From: Gryllotalpicola daejeonensis
GTDB taxonomy: Bacteria > Actinomycetota > Actinomycetes > Actinomycetales > Microbacteriaceae
NCBI RefSeq assembly: GCF_039538145.1
Contig: NZ_BAABBV010000001.1
Location: forward strand, 1,178,001 to 1,242,000
DNA: 64,000 nt
Direction: 5' to 3'
Under the pieces are notes generated by a model. That model was not told where the DNA came from, made no database searches, and was given only the letters and a program-made list of their open reading frames with translations. Both the position numbers and the translations under genes were made by a program. Each line of letters starts with the position of its first letter. Positions within the stretch are counted from its first letter, which is position 1. This document shows positions 12,412 through 21,329 of the stretch, piece by piece.

Positions 12412-13557
12412 TCAGCTCTGCTTTCGCTTGTAGAAGGGCACGTTCGTGACGGTGTAGGGATGCTTGGCGCCGCGCACGTCGATGGTGAGCTGCGTGCCCA
12501 CCTCGCGATATGCGGGGTCGATGTAGGCGAGGGCGATCGGATGCCCGAGCGTGGGCGACAGCGCACCGGAGGTCACGCTGCCCACCTCGGTCGAGCCGTC
12601 GGCCGTGAAGACTTTGTAGTCGGCGCGGGCTGCCCGGCGGCCTTCGCCGGCGAGGCCGACCAGCACGCGGGCATCCTGCCCCGGCCCCTTCTCGATCGCG
12701 GCCCGGCCGACGAACTCGCCGTCCTTGTCGAGCGCAACCACGCGACCGAGCCCCGCCTGTTCGGGCAGGATGTCTGCGCCGAGCTCGTGGCCGTAGAGCG
12801 GCATGCCCGCCTCGAGGCGCAGAGTGTCGCGCGCGGCGAGGCCGGCGGGCAGCAGGCCGAGCGGGGCGCCCGCCTCGACGAGCGCCTCCCACAGCTCCTT
12901 CGCGAAGTCGGGGGCGCAGAACAGCTCGAAGCCGTCTTCGCCGGTGTAGCCCGTGCGGGCGAACAGCACCGGCCGCTCGCGGAACATGCCGGCGACGGCG
13001 CGGTAGTAGCGCAGGGCGCCGAGGACCGCTGCGACGTCCTCGCCGTCGGGGTGGCCGCCCTCGATCGCGAAGCCCTCGGTGGCGAGGATGACCTCGAGCG
13101 CGCGCGGACCCTGCACCGCGATGAGCGCCACGTCGTCGCTCTCGTCGAACACCTGGGCGGCGAATCCACTCGCGCGCTCGCGCAGTGCTTCGGCGACCAC
13201 GCCCGCGTTCGCCGCGTTCGCGACCACCAGATAGCGGTCATCGCCCGTGCGGTAGACGATCAGATCGTCGATCACGCCGCCGCCGGGGTTGAGCAGCAGC
13301 GTGTATTTCGCCTGCCCGGGCTGCAGCGCGGACATCCGCCCGGAGACGGCGAAGTCGAGCGCCGCGGCCGCTTCGTCGCCGACGAGCACGATCTCGCCCA
13401 TGTGCGACAGGTCGAAGATGCCCGCGGCCTCGCGCACGGCCTTGTGCTCGGCGAGGTCGCTCGAATAGCGCACCGGCATCTGCCAGCCGGCGAAATCGGT
13501 GAACTGGGCACCGGCCGCTGCGTGCACCTCGGCAAGCGGTGAGACACGATCAGACAA
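12412..13557 (-). CDS. gcvT: Glycine cleavage system aminomethyltransferase, T-protein
   Basis: Transfers the methylene group from the GcvH arm to tetrahydrofolate and releases ammonia. The product has 381 residues. Family hallmarks are DFAGWQMPVRY near the N-terminus, GIFDLSHMGEI, and the folate-site region RTGYTGEDGFELF. The open frame extends to 13620, but the preferred start is TTG at 13557, with AAGGAG five bases upstream; the extension would run into the riboswitch. First gene of the operon, controlled by the glycine riboswitch immediately upstream. Confidence 0.95.
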   Translation of the reverse strand: MSDRVSPLAEVHAAAGAQFTDFAGWQMPVRYSSDLAEHKAVREAAGIFDLSHMGEIVLVGDEAAAALDFAVSGRMSALQPGQAKYTLLLNPGGGVIDDLIVYRTGDDRYLVVANAANAGVVAEALRERASGFAAQVFDESDDVALIAVQGPRALEVILATEGFAIEGGHPDGEDVAAVLGALRYYRAVAGMFRERPVLFARTGYTGEDGFELFCAPDFAKELWEALVEAGAPLGLLPAGLAARDTLRLEAGMPLYGHELGADILPEQAGLGRVVALDKDGEFVGRAAIEKGPGQDARVLVGLAGEGRRAARADYKVFTADGSTEVGSVTSGALSPTLGHPIALAYIDPAYREVGTQLTIDVRGAKHPYTVTNVPFYKRKQS

Positions 13558-13574
13558 GAGCTCTCCTTGGGAAA

Positions 13575-13775
13575 GGAACGAACTCCCCCTCTGTATCTGT
13601 GCCTGAGAGATTCGCACCACGAGGCGCTTTCACCATCGGCGGGAGTTGCTTCGCAATTCCACTCTTCAGAGTGGCCAGCCTGCCGCGGTACATGTACCTG
13701 AGAGATTGTCGGGGAGGATTGCTCCTTCGGTGCTGCTCGCGCAGCTCTCCCGCGGCGGCCTGTCGGCCCGGTATT
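13575..13775 (-). promoter_or_regulatory. Tandem glycine riboswitch upstream of gcvT
   Basis: Read on the minus strand, two glycine-aptamer cores follow each other. The first has GGGAGAG (13751-13745), then ACCGAAGGAGCAA, CCTCCCC and AATCTCTCAGGTA. The second has GCCGATGGTGAAAG and AATCTCTCAGGCACAGATACAG, ending near 13580. The paired AATCTCTCAGG signatures about 95 nt apart, linked by a short segment, are the classical cooperative tandem arrangement. It ends 20-30 nt before the gcvT ribosome binding site and overlaps no competing gene. In this family glycine normally turns expression on; an explicit expression platform was not resolved by eye. Confidence 0.93.
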
Positions 13776-13902
13776 CGATTGTGTGGTGCTGCGCCCAGCG
13801 TACCGGAAGCCCGGGGCTCTTCCCTCTTGCGGCGAGCCGATGTCACTGGTCGTCTTTAGCCTGTCGATGTCGATCTTCCGTCGCCCCGATCGACGTCATT
13901 GC

Positions 13903-15396
13903 ATGAGGACTGGTGAAGTGACCGCAGAGCTTGAGACCGCCGCGCCCGCGAGCCTCGATGCGCGCTCGAGCCGCGTCATCTGGCTGCTGCTCGGGGCGAC
14001 CTTCGTCGTGATCCTGAACGAGACGATCATGGGCGTCGCGATTCCCCGGCTCGTCGTCGATCTGAAGGTGTCGGTCGAGCTCGCGCAGTGGCTCACGACG
14101 GTGTTCATGCTCACGATGGCCGTCGTGATCCCCGTCACAGGGTGGCTGCTGCAGCGGCTCGAGACGAGGCCGGCGTTCATCCTCGCCATGAGCTTCTTCT
14201 CGGCGGGAACGCTGCTCGCCGCGATCGCCCCCGGGTTCACGGTGCTGCTCATCGCGCGCGTCACGCAGGCCTGCGGCACGGCGATCATGATGCCGCTCTT
14301 GATGACCACCATCATGGAGCTCGTGCCGCCGCACGAGCGCGGCCGCCTGATGGGCCGGGTATCGACGGTGATCTCTGTGGCGCCGGCCATCGGGCCGACG
14401 ATCTCGGGGCTCGTGCTCAACTCGCTGTCCTGGCGGTGGATGTTCCTGATCGTGCTGCCCATCGCGGTCGCGATGCTCGTCATCGGCGTCCTCAGCGTCG
14501 AGAACGTGAGCCCGCCTGAGCGTGCGCCGCTCGACGGCTGGTCGATTCCGCTCGCGGCACTCGGGTTCGGCGGCGTGGTCTTCGGGCTGGCTCAGATCGG
14601 CGGGGCGACGGATGCCTCGAGCGGCGGCTCCTCGGCTGTGTGGGTCATGACGACGGCGCTCGGCGTCGGTGCGATCGCGCTCGCGCTCTTCGTGCTGCGG
14701 CAGCGCCGGCTCGCCCGCCGCGACCGCGCTCTGCTCGATCTCAGGCCGTTCCTCGTGCGGAACTTCACCGTCTCGGTCGTCGTGATGGTGATCATGATGA
14801 TCGCGCTGTTCGGCACGATCATCGTGCTGCCGATCTACATGCAGACCGTGCTCGGCATCGGGTCGCTGCTCTCCGGGCTGCTGCTTCTGCCGGGTGGCCT
14901 GGTGATGGGCCTGTTCGCGCCCGCCGTCGGGCGGGTGTACGACCGCCGCGGACCCACGGTGCTGCTCGTGCCCGGCGCCGTGATCGTCTCGGCGGACCTC
15001 TGGTTTCTCGCACTGTTCGCCACAGACCATGCCCCGATCTGGCTCGTGCTGGTGGCCCACATCGTGCTGAGCTTCGGACTTGCCCTCATGTTCACGCCGC
15101 TGTTCACCACCGCGCTCGGATCGGTCACGAAGCACTTCTACTCGCACGCGAGCGCCATCGTCGGCACGGTGCAGCAGGTGGCGGGCGCAGCCGGCACGGC
15201 CGTGTTCGTGACGGTGCTGGCCGCCGTGACGCTCGCGGCGACGGCCGACGGCGCCGAGGCGCTGCCGGCGCAGGCATCCGGCGTGCGCGCAGCGTTCCTC
15301 ATCGGGGCGATCGTCTCTCTCGCCGCGATCGTCGGCGCGTTCTTCGTGCGCCGGCCGCTCGAAGAGGTCGCTGAGGAGACCGGCGAAGTGGTCTAG
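13903..15396 (+). CDS. MFS transporter, DHA2-type drug:H+ exporter family
   Basis: Membrane protein of about 497 residues with 14 predicted helices, the count typical of DHA2 multidrug exporters. The opening helix holds FVVILNETIMGVAIPRL, close to the family D1 motif. The region ACGTAIMMPLLMTTIMELVPPHERGRLMG and the motif SVAPAIGPTISGLVL (motif C) support antiporter function. The ATG at 13903 lacks a ribosome binding site. A GTG at 13918 lies about ten bases after GAGG and is a reasonable alternative. The gene diverges from the glycine riboswitch. It ends with a stop codon that shares the bases CTAG with the stop of the facing DinB gene. Substrate unknown. Confidence 0.9.
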   Translation: MRTGEVTAELETAAPASLDARSSRVIWLLLGATFVVILNETIMGVAIPRLVVDLKVSVELAQWLTTVFMLTMAVVIPVTGWLLQRLETRPAFILAMSFFSAGTLLAAIAPGFTVLLIARVTQACGTAIMMPLLMTTIMELVPPHERGRLMGRVSTVISVAPAIGPTISGLVLNSLSWRWMFLIVLPIAVAMLVIGVLSVENVSPPERAPLDGWSIPLAALGFGGVVFGLAQIGGATDASSGGSSAVWVMTTALGVGAIALALFVLRQRRLARRDRALLDLRPFLVRNFTVSVVVMVIMMIALFGTIIVLPIYMQTVLGIGSLLSGLLLLPGGLVMGLFAPAVGRVYDRRGPTVLLVPGAVIVSADLWFLALFATDHAPIWLVLVAHIVLSFGLALMFTPLFTTALGSVTKHFYSHASAIVGTVQQVAGAAGTAVFVTVLAAVTLAATADGAEALPAQASGVRAAFLIGAIVSLAAIVGAFFVRRPLEEVAEETGEVV

Positions 15397-15983
15397 CCGG
15401 GGAACTGCTCGGCGATGCCCTGCAGCTTCGCGCGGTAGCCAGCCCACCGCTCCTCATCGAAGTCGGGCAGATTCGACGACGTGCGGTTCATGCCGGCGCT
15501 GCCATCGAGCAGCTCGCGCAAGATGTCGGCATGCCCCGCGTGCCGCGCGGACTCGTGCACCTGATGCACCAGCACGGTGTGCAGCGTCGGGTGCCTGCGG
15601 TCGTCTGGCCACCACGGCACGGTGCCTGTGGCATCGAGCGGCAGCGCATCGATCGTCGCGTCGGCGTGCGCCCAGGCCCGCCGGTAGAACGCGACGACCT
15701 CGCTCAGCGGCTCGTCGGCCCTGGCCCAGAAGTCGTCGTTTTCGTCGGCGACGTCCAGGTCGAGCAGCAACGGGTCCGTGGCGGGCCGATCGAAGACGTC
15801 ACCGAAGTAGCCGTACTCCATGTGCGCGAGGTGCTTCACAAGGCCGAGCAGGTTCGTCCCCGTGGGTGTCACCGGCCACCGCGCCTGCCGCTCGCTCAGC
15901 CCGTCGAGCTTCCACACCACCGCATCGCGCTGCCGCTGCAGGTAGCGCTTGAGCACGGCCTTCTGGTCGTCGCCTCGCGTCAT
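15393..15983 (-). CDS. DinB/DUF664 family protein
   Basis: A 196-residue four-helix-bundle protein of the DinB-like superfamily, whose members often bind a metal through three histidines. Candidates visible are H in LVKHLAHMEYGYF near residue 50 and two in VHQVHESARHAGH near residue 150, the spacing expected for DUF664. Related proteins include mycothiol- or bacillithiol-dependent transferases, but a specific reaction cannot be assigned. The ATG at 15983 is preceded by TACGGT ending six bases upstream, the leaderless pattern seen widely in this window. Convergent with the MFS gene; the two stop codons share four bases. Confidence 0.88.
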   Translation of the reverse strand: MTRGDDQKAVLKRYLQRQRDAVVWKLDGLSERQARWPVTPTGTNLLGLVKHLAHMEYGYFGDVFDRPATDPLLLDLDVADENDDFWARADEPLSEVVAFYRRAWAHADATIDALPLDATGTVPWWPDDRRHPTLHTVLVHQVHESARHAGHADILRELLDGSAGMNRTSSNLPDFDEERWAGYRAKLQGIAEQFPG

Positions 15984-16081
15984 GCCTCGACCGTATTGCG
16001 GGCCGCCGACATCCGCCAGCACCCCCGGTGGGGCACCGCCGGCCAGACATCTGCGACCGCTTCGGCATAATGACTCCGGCG

Positions 16082-16097
16082 GTGTGAACGAACACAC
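16082..16097. promoter_or_regulatory. LacI-type operator in front of its own regulator gene
   Basis: Inverted repeat GTGTGAACGAACACAC, 18 bp before the regulator ATG. Its half-sites match those of the operator at 17187-17202, which suggests autoregulation by the adjacent LacI protein. An AT-rich TAATGA element lies just upstream. Confidence 0.7.
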
Positions 16098-16115
16098 CCC
16101 CCACGAGAGGCACAG

Positions 16116-17129
16116 ATGAGCTCCCCAGAATCCGCGCGCACGCGGGCTCCGAACATGCGGGATGTTGCGCGTCTGGCGGGCGTTTCGTATCAGACGGTCT
16201 CTCGCGTGCTGAACAACTCCGAAGCTCTGCGACCCGAGACCCGCGATCGCGTGCTCGCCGCGATGGAAGAGCTGCACTACCGGCCGAACAGGGCAGCTCG
16301 TGCGCTGAAGACGGGCCGGTCGCGCACCATCGGCGTGCTCGCTTCGATCAGGGCGACCTATGGGCCGGCGCTGACAGTGCAGGCGATCGAGGCGGCTGCC
16401 GCCGCCGAAGGCATCTACGTCAACACCGCCCATCTCACCGAGATCGACGGGGCGTCCATCAATGCGGCTGTCGACCGCATGATCGAGCAGGACGTCGAGG
16501 GCCTCGTCGTCATCGCTCCGCAGCAACGGGTGTTCGAGACACTCGCCCAGCTCGACGACCTTCCGCCGATGGTCACGCTGCGCTCTGGTCTCGACGGCGA
16601 CCCGCACGCGCTCTGGGTCGACCAGGCGGCCGGTGCAAGGGCGGCCGTCGCGCACCTCGCGGAGCTCGGCCATCACTACATCCGGCACCTCGCCGGGCCG
16701 CAGGACTGGATCGAAGCGGATGCCCGCATGCAGGGCTATCTGCTCGAGCTCTCCGACCGTGACCTGCCGACGCTGCCGCCGATCCGCGGTGACTGGACTG
16801 CGGAATTCGGCTACTTCGCGGGCCAACAGCTGATCGCCGCGAACGACGCCACGGCGTTCTTCTGCTCGAACGACGAGATGGCACTCGGGGTCCTGCACGC
16901 AGCGCACTCTCTCGGGGTGCGCGTGCCGGAGGACATCAGCGTGATCGGCTTCGACGACATTCCTGCGGCCGCGCACTTCTGGCCACCGCTGACGACTGTG
17001 CGCCAGGACTTCGCCGAACTCGGCAGGCGCTGCGTGCAGGTGCTGCTCAAAGGGCGCGACGACGACACGGTTGACGTGCAGCCGCACCTCGTCGTGCGGC
17101 GGTCGAGCGGGGCCGCACGACGCGCCTGA
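16116..17129 (+). CDS. LacI family transcriptional regulator of the sugar ABC operon
   Basis: A 337-residue repressor with an N-terminal helix-turn-helix (MRDVARLAGVSYQTVSRVLN, about residues 14-33) and hinge helix (RPNRAARALKTGRSRTIGVL). A periplasmic-binding-protein-like sugar domain with the Peripla_BP_3 ending HLVVRRSS follows. The ATG has GAGAGG seven bases upstream. The gene sits directly upstream of, and in the same direction as, a monosaccharide ABC importer. Matching palindromes lie before both transcription units, so it very probably controls both. The ligand is presumably the imported pentose or hexose. Confidence 0.94.
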   Translation: MSSPESARTRAPNMRDVARLAGVSYQTVSRVLNNSEALRPETRDRVLAAMEELHYRPNRAARALKTGRSRTIGVLASIRATYGPALTVQAIEAAAAAEGIYVNTAHLTEIDGASINAAVDRMIEQDVEGLVVIAPQQRVFETLAQLDDLPPMVTLRSGLDGDPHALWVDQAAGARAAVAHLAELGHHYIRHLAGPQDWIEADARMQGYLLELSDRDLPTLPPIRGDWTAEFGYFAGQQLIAANDATAFFCSNDEMALGVLHAAHSLGVRVPEDISVIGFDDIPAAAHFWPPLTTVRQDFAELGRRCVQVLLKGRDDDTVDVQPHLVVRRSSGAARRA

Positions 17130-17142
17130 TCCTGAGCTCGGT

Positions 17143-17173
17143 TTGACAACTCACAGACCGTTCGGCTTATGAT
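17143..17173 (+). promoter_or_regulatory. Promoter of the sugar ABC operon
   Basis: TTGACA (17143-17148) and TATGAT (17168-17173) are separated by 19 bp, slightly long but with near-consensus boxes. The predicted start of transcription, near 17180, falls at the left edge of the LacI operator, so repressor binding would block it. Assigned by eye. Confidence 0.65.
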
Positions 17174-17179
17174 CTGCTC

Positions 17180-17209
17180 CGGCCCCGTGTGACCGTTCAC
17201 ATGGGGCCG
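17180..17209. promoter_or_regulatory. LacI-type operator of the sugar ABC operon
   Basis: Core palindrome GTGTGACCGTTCACAT at 17187-17202, flanked by CGGCCCC and GGGGCCG, so the symmetry extends over 30 bp with a few mismatches. The half-sites GTGTGACCG and ATGTGAACG match the GTGTGAACG half-site upstream of the lacI-type gene. It lies 7-36 bp after the -10 box and about 70 bp before the first importer gene. Confidence 0.8.
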
Positions 17210-17277
17210 TCATTCCCTGACGACGGAGTCTCAGTGCTCCCCGTCTCGGAAGCACCGACGAGGAGTGAAGAGAACAC

Positions 17278-18819
17278 GTGAGCAATCACACGATCTTGGA
17301 GATGCGCTCCATCACCAAGGAATTCCCGGGCGTCAAAGCGCTCTCTGAGGTCAGCATGACCGTCAAGGCCGGCGAGATCCACGCGATCTGCGGCGAGAAC
17401 GGCGCTGGCAAGTCCACGCTGATGAAGGTGCTCTCGGGCGTCTACCCGTATGGCACCTACAGCGGCGACATCGTCTACCAGGGCGAGGTCGTGCAGTTCT
17501 CGAACATCAAGCAGTCCGAGGAAGCCGGCATCGTCATCATCCACCAGGAGCTGGCGCTCATCCCCGAGCTGTCGATCACCGAGAACCTCTTCCTCGGCAG
17601 CGAGCTGGGCAGGCACGGCGTCATCGACTGGACGCAGGCGCAGATCCGCGCCCGCGAGCTGCTCGCCCGCGTCGGCCTCGACGAAGACCCTGACACGCAG
17701 ATCAAGAACCTCGGCGTCGGCAAGCAGCAGCTGGTCGAGATCGCCAAGGCGCTGCACAAGAACGTCAAGCTGCTCATCCTCGACGAGCCGACTGCTGCGC
17801 TCAACGAGACGGACTCGCAGCACCTACTGAGCTTGATCGTCGGCCTCAAGGAGCGCGGCGTCACGTCGATCATGATCAGCCACAAGCTCAACGAGATCGA
17901 GCAGGTCGCCGACGACATCACGATCATCCGCGACGGCCGCACGATCGAGACGCTCGACGTGCACACCGGCGTCGATGAGGACCGCATCATCCGCGGCATG
18001 GTGGGCCGCTCCCTGGAGAGCCGGTTCCCGGATCGCACGCCGCATATCGGTGACGTGTTCTTCGAGGTGAGGAACTGGACGGTCCAGCATCCCCTCGACT
18101 CGTCCCGCCTCGTCTGCAAGAACGAGAGCTTCACCGTCCGCCGCGGCGAGATAGTCGGCTTCGCCGGTCTGATGGGCGCCGGCCGCACCGAACTCGCGAT
18201 GAGCCTCTTCGGCCACAGCTACGGCACGTGGCTCGGGGGCCAGGTCTTCAAGGACGGGCGCGAGATCAAGATCAACACGGTTCGGCAGGCGATCGAGGCA
18301 GGCCTCGGCTACGTCAGCGAGGACCGCAAGGCGCTCGGCCTCAACCTGCTCGACTCCGTAAAGCGGTCGACCGTCTCAGCCGATCTCCCGAAGATCTCCA
18401 AAGGCGGCGTGGTCGACTCCCTGAAGGAGTACGACATCGCCGAGCGCTACCGCAAGATGCTGCGCACCAAGGTGCCGACCGTCGAAGAGGGCGTCTCGAA
18501 GCTCTCGGGCGGCAACCAGCAGAAGGTCGTGCTCTCGAAGTGGATGTTCACCGACCCCGACCTGCTGATCCTCGACGAGCCCACGCGCGGCATTGACGTC
18601 GGCGCGAAGTTCGAGATCTACCGGATCATCCAGCAGCTCGCCGATCAGGGCAAGGGCGTGATCCTCATCTCCTCGGAGCTGCCGGAGCTCCTCGGCCTCT
18701 CCGACCGGATCTACACGATCTTCGAGGGCGCCATCACCGATGAATTCCCGGTCGCCGAGGCGACCCCCGAAACCCTCATGCGCAGCATGACCAGCGTCAA
18801 GAAGGATGCACTGATCTAG
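17278..18819 (+). CDS. mmsA: Monosaccharide ABC transporter ATP-binding protein, MmsA/GguA-like
   Basis: Double-ATPase subunit of the CUT2 family that powers import of monosaccharides. In 513 residues the first domain has GENGAGKST near residue 40, LGVGKQQLVEIAKAL as signature and Walker B LLILDEPTAALN. The second domain has the degenerate Walker A GLMGAGRTE usual for CUT2, then LSGGNQQKVVLSKW and LLILDEPTRGID. Unusually for CUT2 in general but typical of MmsA/GguA, the N-terminal domain carries YPYGTYSGDIVYQGE. GTG start with GAGGAG about 12 bases upstream. The permease gene begins directly at its stop. Confidence 0.93.
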   Translation: MSNHTILEMRSITKEFPGVKALSEVSMTVKAGEIHAICGENGAGKSTLMKVLSGVYPYGTYSGDIVYQGEVVQFSNIKQSEEAGIVIIHQELALIPELSITENLFLGSELGRHGVIDWTQAQIRARELLARVGLDEDPDTQIKNLGVGKQQLVEIAKALHKNVKLLILDEPTAALNETDSQHLLSLIVGLKERGVTSIMISHKLNEIEQVADDITIIRDGRTIETLDVHTGVDEDRIIRGMVGRSLESRFPDRTPHIGDVFFEVRNWTVQHPLDSSRLVCKNESFTVRRGEIVGFAGLMGAGRTELAMSLFGHSYGTWLGGQVFKDGREIKINTVRQAIEAGLGYVSEDRKALGLNLLDSVKRSTVSADLPKISKGGVVDSLKEYDIAERYRKMLRTKVPTVEEGVSKLSGGNQQKVVLSKWMFTDPDLLILDEPTRGIDVGAKFEIYRIIQQLADQGKGVILISSELPELLGLSDRIYTIFEGAITDEFPVAEATPETLMRSMTSVKKDALI

Positions 18820-20124
18820 ATGAACCCCCTCCGTCAGCTCTTCGGCGGCCGCGGCTCCAGCGCGGGCCAGTACGGCATGATCATCGCGCTCATCGCGATC
18901 GTCATCATCTTCGAGGCCTGGACCCACGGACTCACGCTCAACCCGACGAACGTGATCAACGTCTTCCAGCAGTACTCCTACATCCTGATCCTGGCGCTCG
19001 GCATGGTCATGGTGATCATCGCCGGTCACATCGACCTGTCGGTCGGGTCGGTCGCCGCGTTCGTCGGCATCATCGTCGCGCAGGCCATGAGCCAGTGGCA
19101 CTGGTCGTGGTGGGAGGCAATCATCCTCGGCCTCGTCGTCGGCGCCCTCGTCGGCGCGTGGCAGGGCTTCTGGGTCGCCTACGTGCGCGTTCCGGCGTTC
19201 ATCGTGACGCTCGCCGGCCAGCTGATCTTCCGCGGTGCGAACCAGTGGATCGGCAACTCGACCTCCGTCAGCGTGCCCAGCTCCTACCAGGTGATCGGCG
19301 GCGGCTTCATTCCCGACTTCGGGCCGAACACCGGCTACAGCAACGGCACCCTGCTGCTCGGCCTGATCACGATCGCGGCCCTCATCTGGACCGAGGCCAG
19401 GGGCCGCGCCAAGCGCCGCAAGATGGGCGCCGAGCTCGTTCCACTGTGGGTGAGCGTCGTCCGCACCGGCATCCTCGTCGCCGTCACCCTGTTCGGCACC
19501 TACCTGTTCGGCGCCGGCGCGGCCGGCACCAGTGTTCCGGTCGTCGCGATCATCGCCGGCATTCTCACCATCCTCTACGGCTTCCTGACGCGGAACACGA
19601 TCTTCGGCCGCCAGGTCTACGCGGTCGGCGGCAACGCCAACGCGGCAGCCCTCTCCGGCGTCAACATCCGCAAGGTCAACTTCTTCGTCATGGCGAACAT
19701 GTCACTCCTCGCGGCCATCGCCGGCATGGTCTACGTCGGCTACGCCGGGGCCTCCGGCCCCTCGGACGGCACCGGCTGGGAGCTCGATGCGATCGCGGCG
19801 GTCTTCGTCGGTGGGGCAGCGGTCTCCGGCGGCATCGGCACGGTGGCCGGCTCGATCGTGGGTGCGCTCGTCATGGCGCTCCTGCAGAACGGCCTCCAAC
19901 TGGTCGGTGCCGAGTCGAACCTGCAGCAGATCATCCGCGGTCTCGTGCTGCTGCTCGCCGTCGCCTTCGACGTGTACTCCAAGACCCAGGGTCGCCCGTC
20001 GCTGACCGGCCGCCTGCTGCGCGGCGCGACCGGAGGTCGCGGCAAGGGCAGCGCGGATGCCCCTGCGGACGCCGCGACGCCGCCGAAGTCGATCGACGAC
20101 CAGTCCACAGTCTCCCTGCCCTAA
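18820..20124 (+). CDS. mmsB: Monosaccharide ABC transporter permease, MmsB/GguB-like
   Basis: CUT2 permease of 434 residues, about ten membrane helices. Family motifs include AGHIDLSVGSVAAFVG near residue 67, VPAFIVTLAGQLIFRG near 128, and GGNANAAALSGVNIRKV plus GGAAVSGGIGTVAGSI in the second half. The length is above the 320-350 residues of RbsC/XylH, as expected for the GguB type. The C-terminus is a soluble tail rich in glycine, alanine and arginine. The ATG follows the ATPase stop without a gap. Together with the ATPase and binding protein it forms a complete importer. Confidence 0.93.
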   Translation: MNPLRQLFGGRGSSAGQYGMIIALIAIVIIFEAWTHGLTLNPTNVINVFQQYSYILILALGMVMVIIAGHIDLSVGSVAAFVGIIVAQAMSQWHWSWWEAIILGLVVGALVGAWQGFWVAYVRVPAFIVTLAGQLIFRGANQWIGNSTSVSVPSSYQVIGGGFIPDFGPNTGYSNGTLLLGLITIAALIWTEARGRAKRRKMGAELVPLWVSVVRTGILVAVTLFGTYLFGAGAAGTSVPVVAIIAGILTILYGFLTRNTIFGRQVYAVGGNANAAALSGVNIRKVNFFVMANMSLLAAIAGMVYVGYAGASGPSDGTGWELDAIAAVFVGGAAVSGGIGTVAGSIVGALVMALLQNGLQLVGAESNLQQIIRGLVLLLAVAFDVYSKTQGRPSLTGRLLRGATGGRGKGSADAPADAATPPKSIDDQSTVSLP

Positions 20125-20195
20125 GCGGCGCAGGTAGAAATCCGGGCGGCGCACTCCGTCGCCCACGCTCGAAGAAGAGAAGAAAAGGCAATCAC

Positions 20196-21314
20196 ATGCA
20201 GAAGAAGTACATCGTCGGCATCGCCGCCGTTGCGGCGGCAGCGGCGCTGACGCTGAGCGGCTGCTCGACCGGCCGCACCACGAGCGGCTCGGGCGACAGC
20301 AGCAGCTCCTCGTCTGTCCCGAAGGGCTCGCTGATCGGCGTCGCCCTGCCCGCCAAGACCTCGCAGAACTGGGTGCTTGCCGGCCAGGCATTCAAGGACT
20401 CGATCGAGAAGGCCGGCTTCAAGGCCGACGTCCAGTACGCGGACGACTCGAACAAGGTCCCGAGCCAGCAGGCCGAGATCAACTCGATGCTGACCAAGGG
20501 CGCCAAGGTCGTCATCATCGGTGCGGCCGACGGCTCGCAGCTGGGCACCCAGGTCGCCACGGCGAAGAAGGACGGCGCCATCGTCATCGCCTGGGACCGA
20601 AACATCCTGAAAACGAAGAACGTGGACTACTACGTCGCGTTCAACAACTTCCACGTCGGTGAGCTTCAGGCCCAGGCCCTGCTCGACGGCCTCAAGAAGG
20701 AGAAGGGCTCTGGCCCCTACAACGTCGAGCTCTTCGCCGGCTCGCCGGACGACGCCAACGCGAAGGTCTTCTTCGACGGCGCCATGAGCGTTCTCAAGCC
20801 GAAGATCGACGACGGAACCCTGAAGGTCGTCTCGGGGCAGACCGACTTCCAGAAGGTGGTCACCCAGGGCTGGCTGGCTCAGAACGCGCAGAAGCGCATG
20901 ACCGACCTGATCACGGGCAACTACGCCAAGGGCACCAAGCTCGATGGCGTCCTCTCCCCCAACGACACGCTCGCCCGCGCCATCCTGCAGGCGACGAAGT
21001 CGGCCGGCCTCCCCAACCCGGTCGTGACCGGTCAGGACTCGGAGACCGACTCGATCCCGCTGATCATGAAGGGCACGCAGTACTCGACGATCTACAAGGA
21101 CACCAACCTTGAGGCCCAGGCTGCGATCGACCTCGTCACCAAGCTGAGCAAGGGCGAGAAGCCGAAGACCGTCGACAACGACAAGAACAACGACAACGGC
21201 TCGTTCATCGTGCCTGCGATCGAGCTCAACCCGGTCCTCGTGACCAAGGACAACGCGGTCGAGGCGTACAAGAACAACGCGACCCTCGAGAAGCTCGCGG
21301 TCGACAACAAGTAG
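20196..21314 (+). CDS. Multiple-sugar binding lipoprotein, ChvE-like
   Basis: Periplasmic-type binding protein, here lipid-anchored, that captures the sugar for the MmsA/MmsB-like importer. The 372-residue product has a signal peptide with lipobox TLSGC (cysteine 23) and a serine-rich linker. A Peripla_BP_4 fold then has ADDSNKVPSQQAEINSML, VIIGAADGSQLG and a sugar-contacting region AWDRNI and NDTLAR. ChvE relatives bind arabinose, galactose, glucose or xylose; which applies here is not known. The ATG at 20196 follows AGAAGAAAAGG. The gene is last in the operon and followed by a strong terminator. Confidence 0.93.
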   Translation: MQKKYIVGIAAVAAAAALTLSGCSTGRTTSGSGDSSSSSSVPKGSLIGVALPAKTSQNWVLAGQAFKDSIEKAGFKADVQYADDSNKVPSQQAEINSMLTKGAKVVIIGAADGSQLGTQVATAKKDGAIVIAWDRNILKTKNVDYYVAFNNFHVGELQAQALLDGLKKEKGSGPYNVELFAGSPDDANAKVFFDGAMSVLKPKIDDGTLKVVSGQTDFQKVVTQGWLAQNAQKRMTDLITGNYAKGTKLDGVLSPNDTLARAILQATKSAGLPNPVVTGQDSETDSIPLIMKGTQYSTIYKDTNLEAQAAIDLVTKLSKGEKPKTVDNDKNNDNGSFIVPAIELNPVLVTKDNAVEAYKNNATLEKLAVDNK

Positions 21315-21329
21315 ATCTGCGCCCTTCGA

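Noticed and set aside
13550..13846. Open reading frame of 98 codons on the minus strand upstream of gcvT
   Set aside because: It is made entirely of the glycine riboswitch sequence and has no family resemblance; RNA function explains the conservation.
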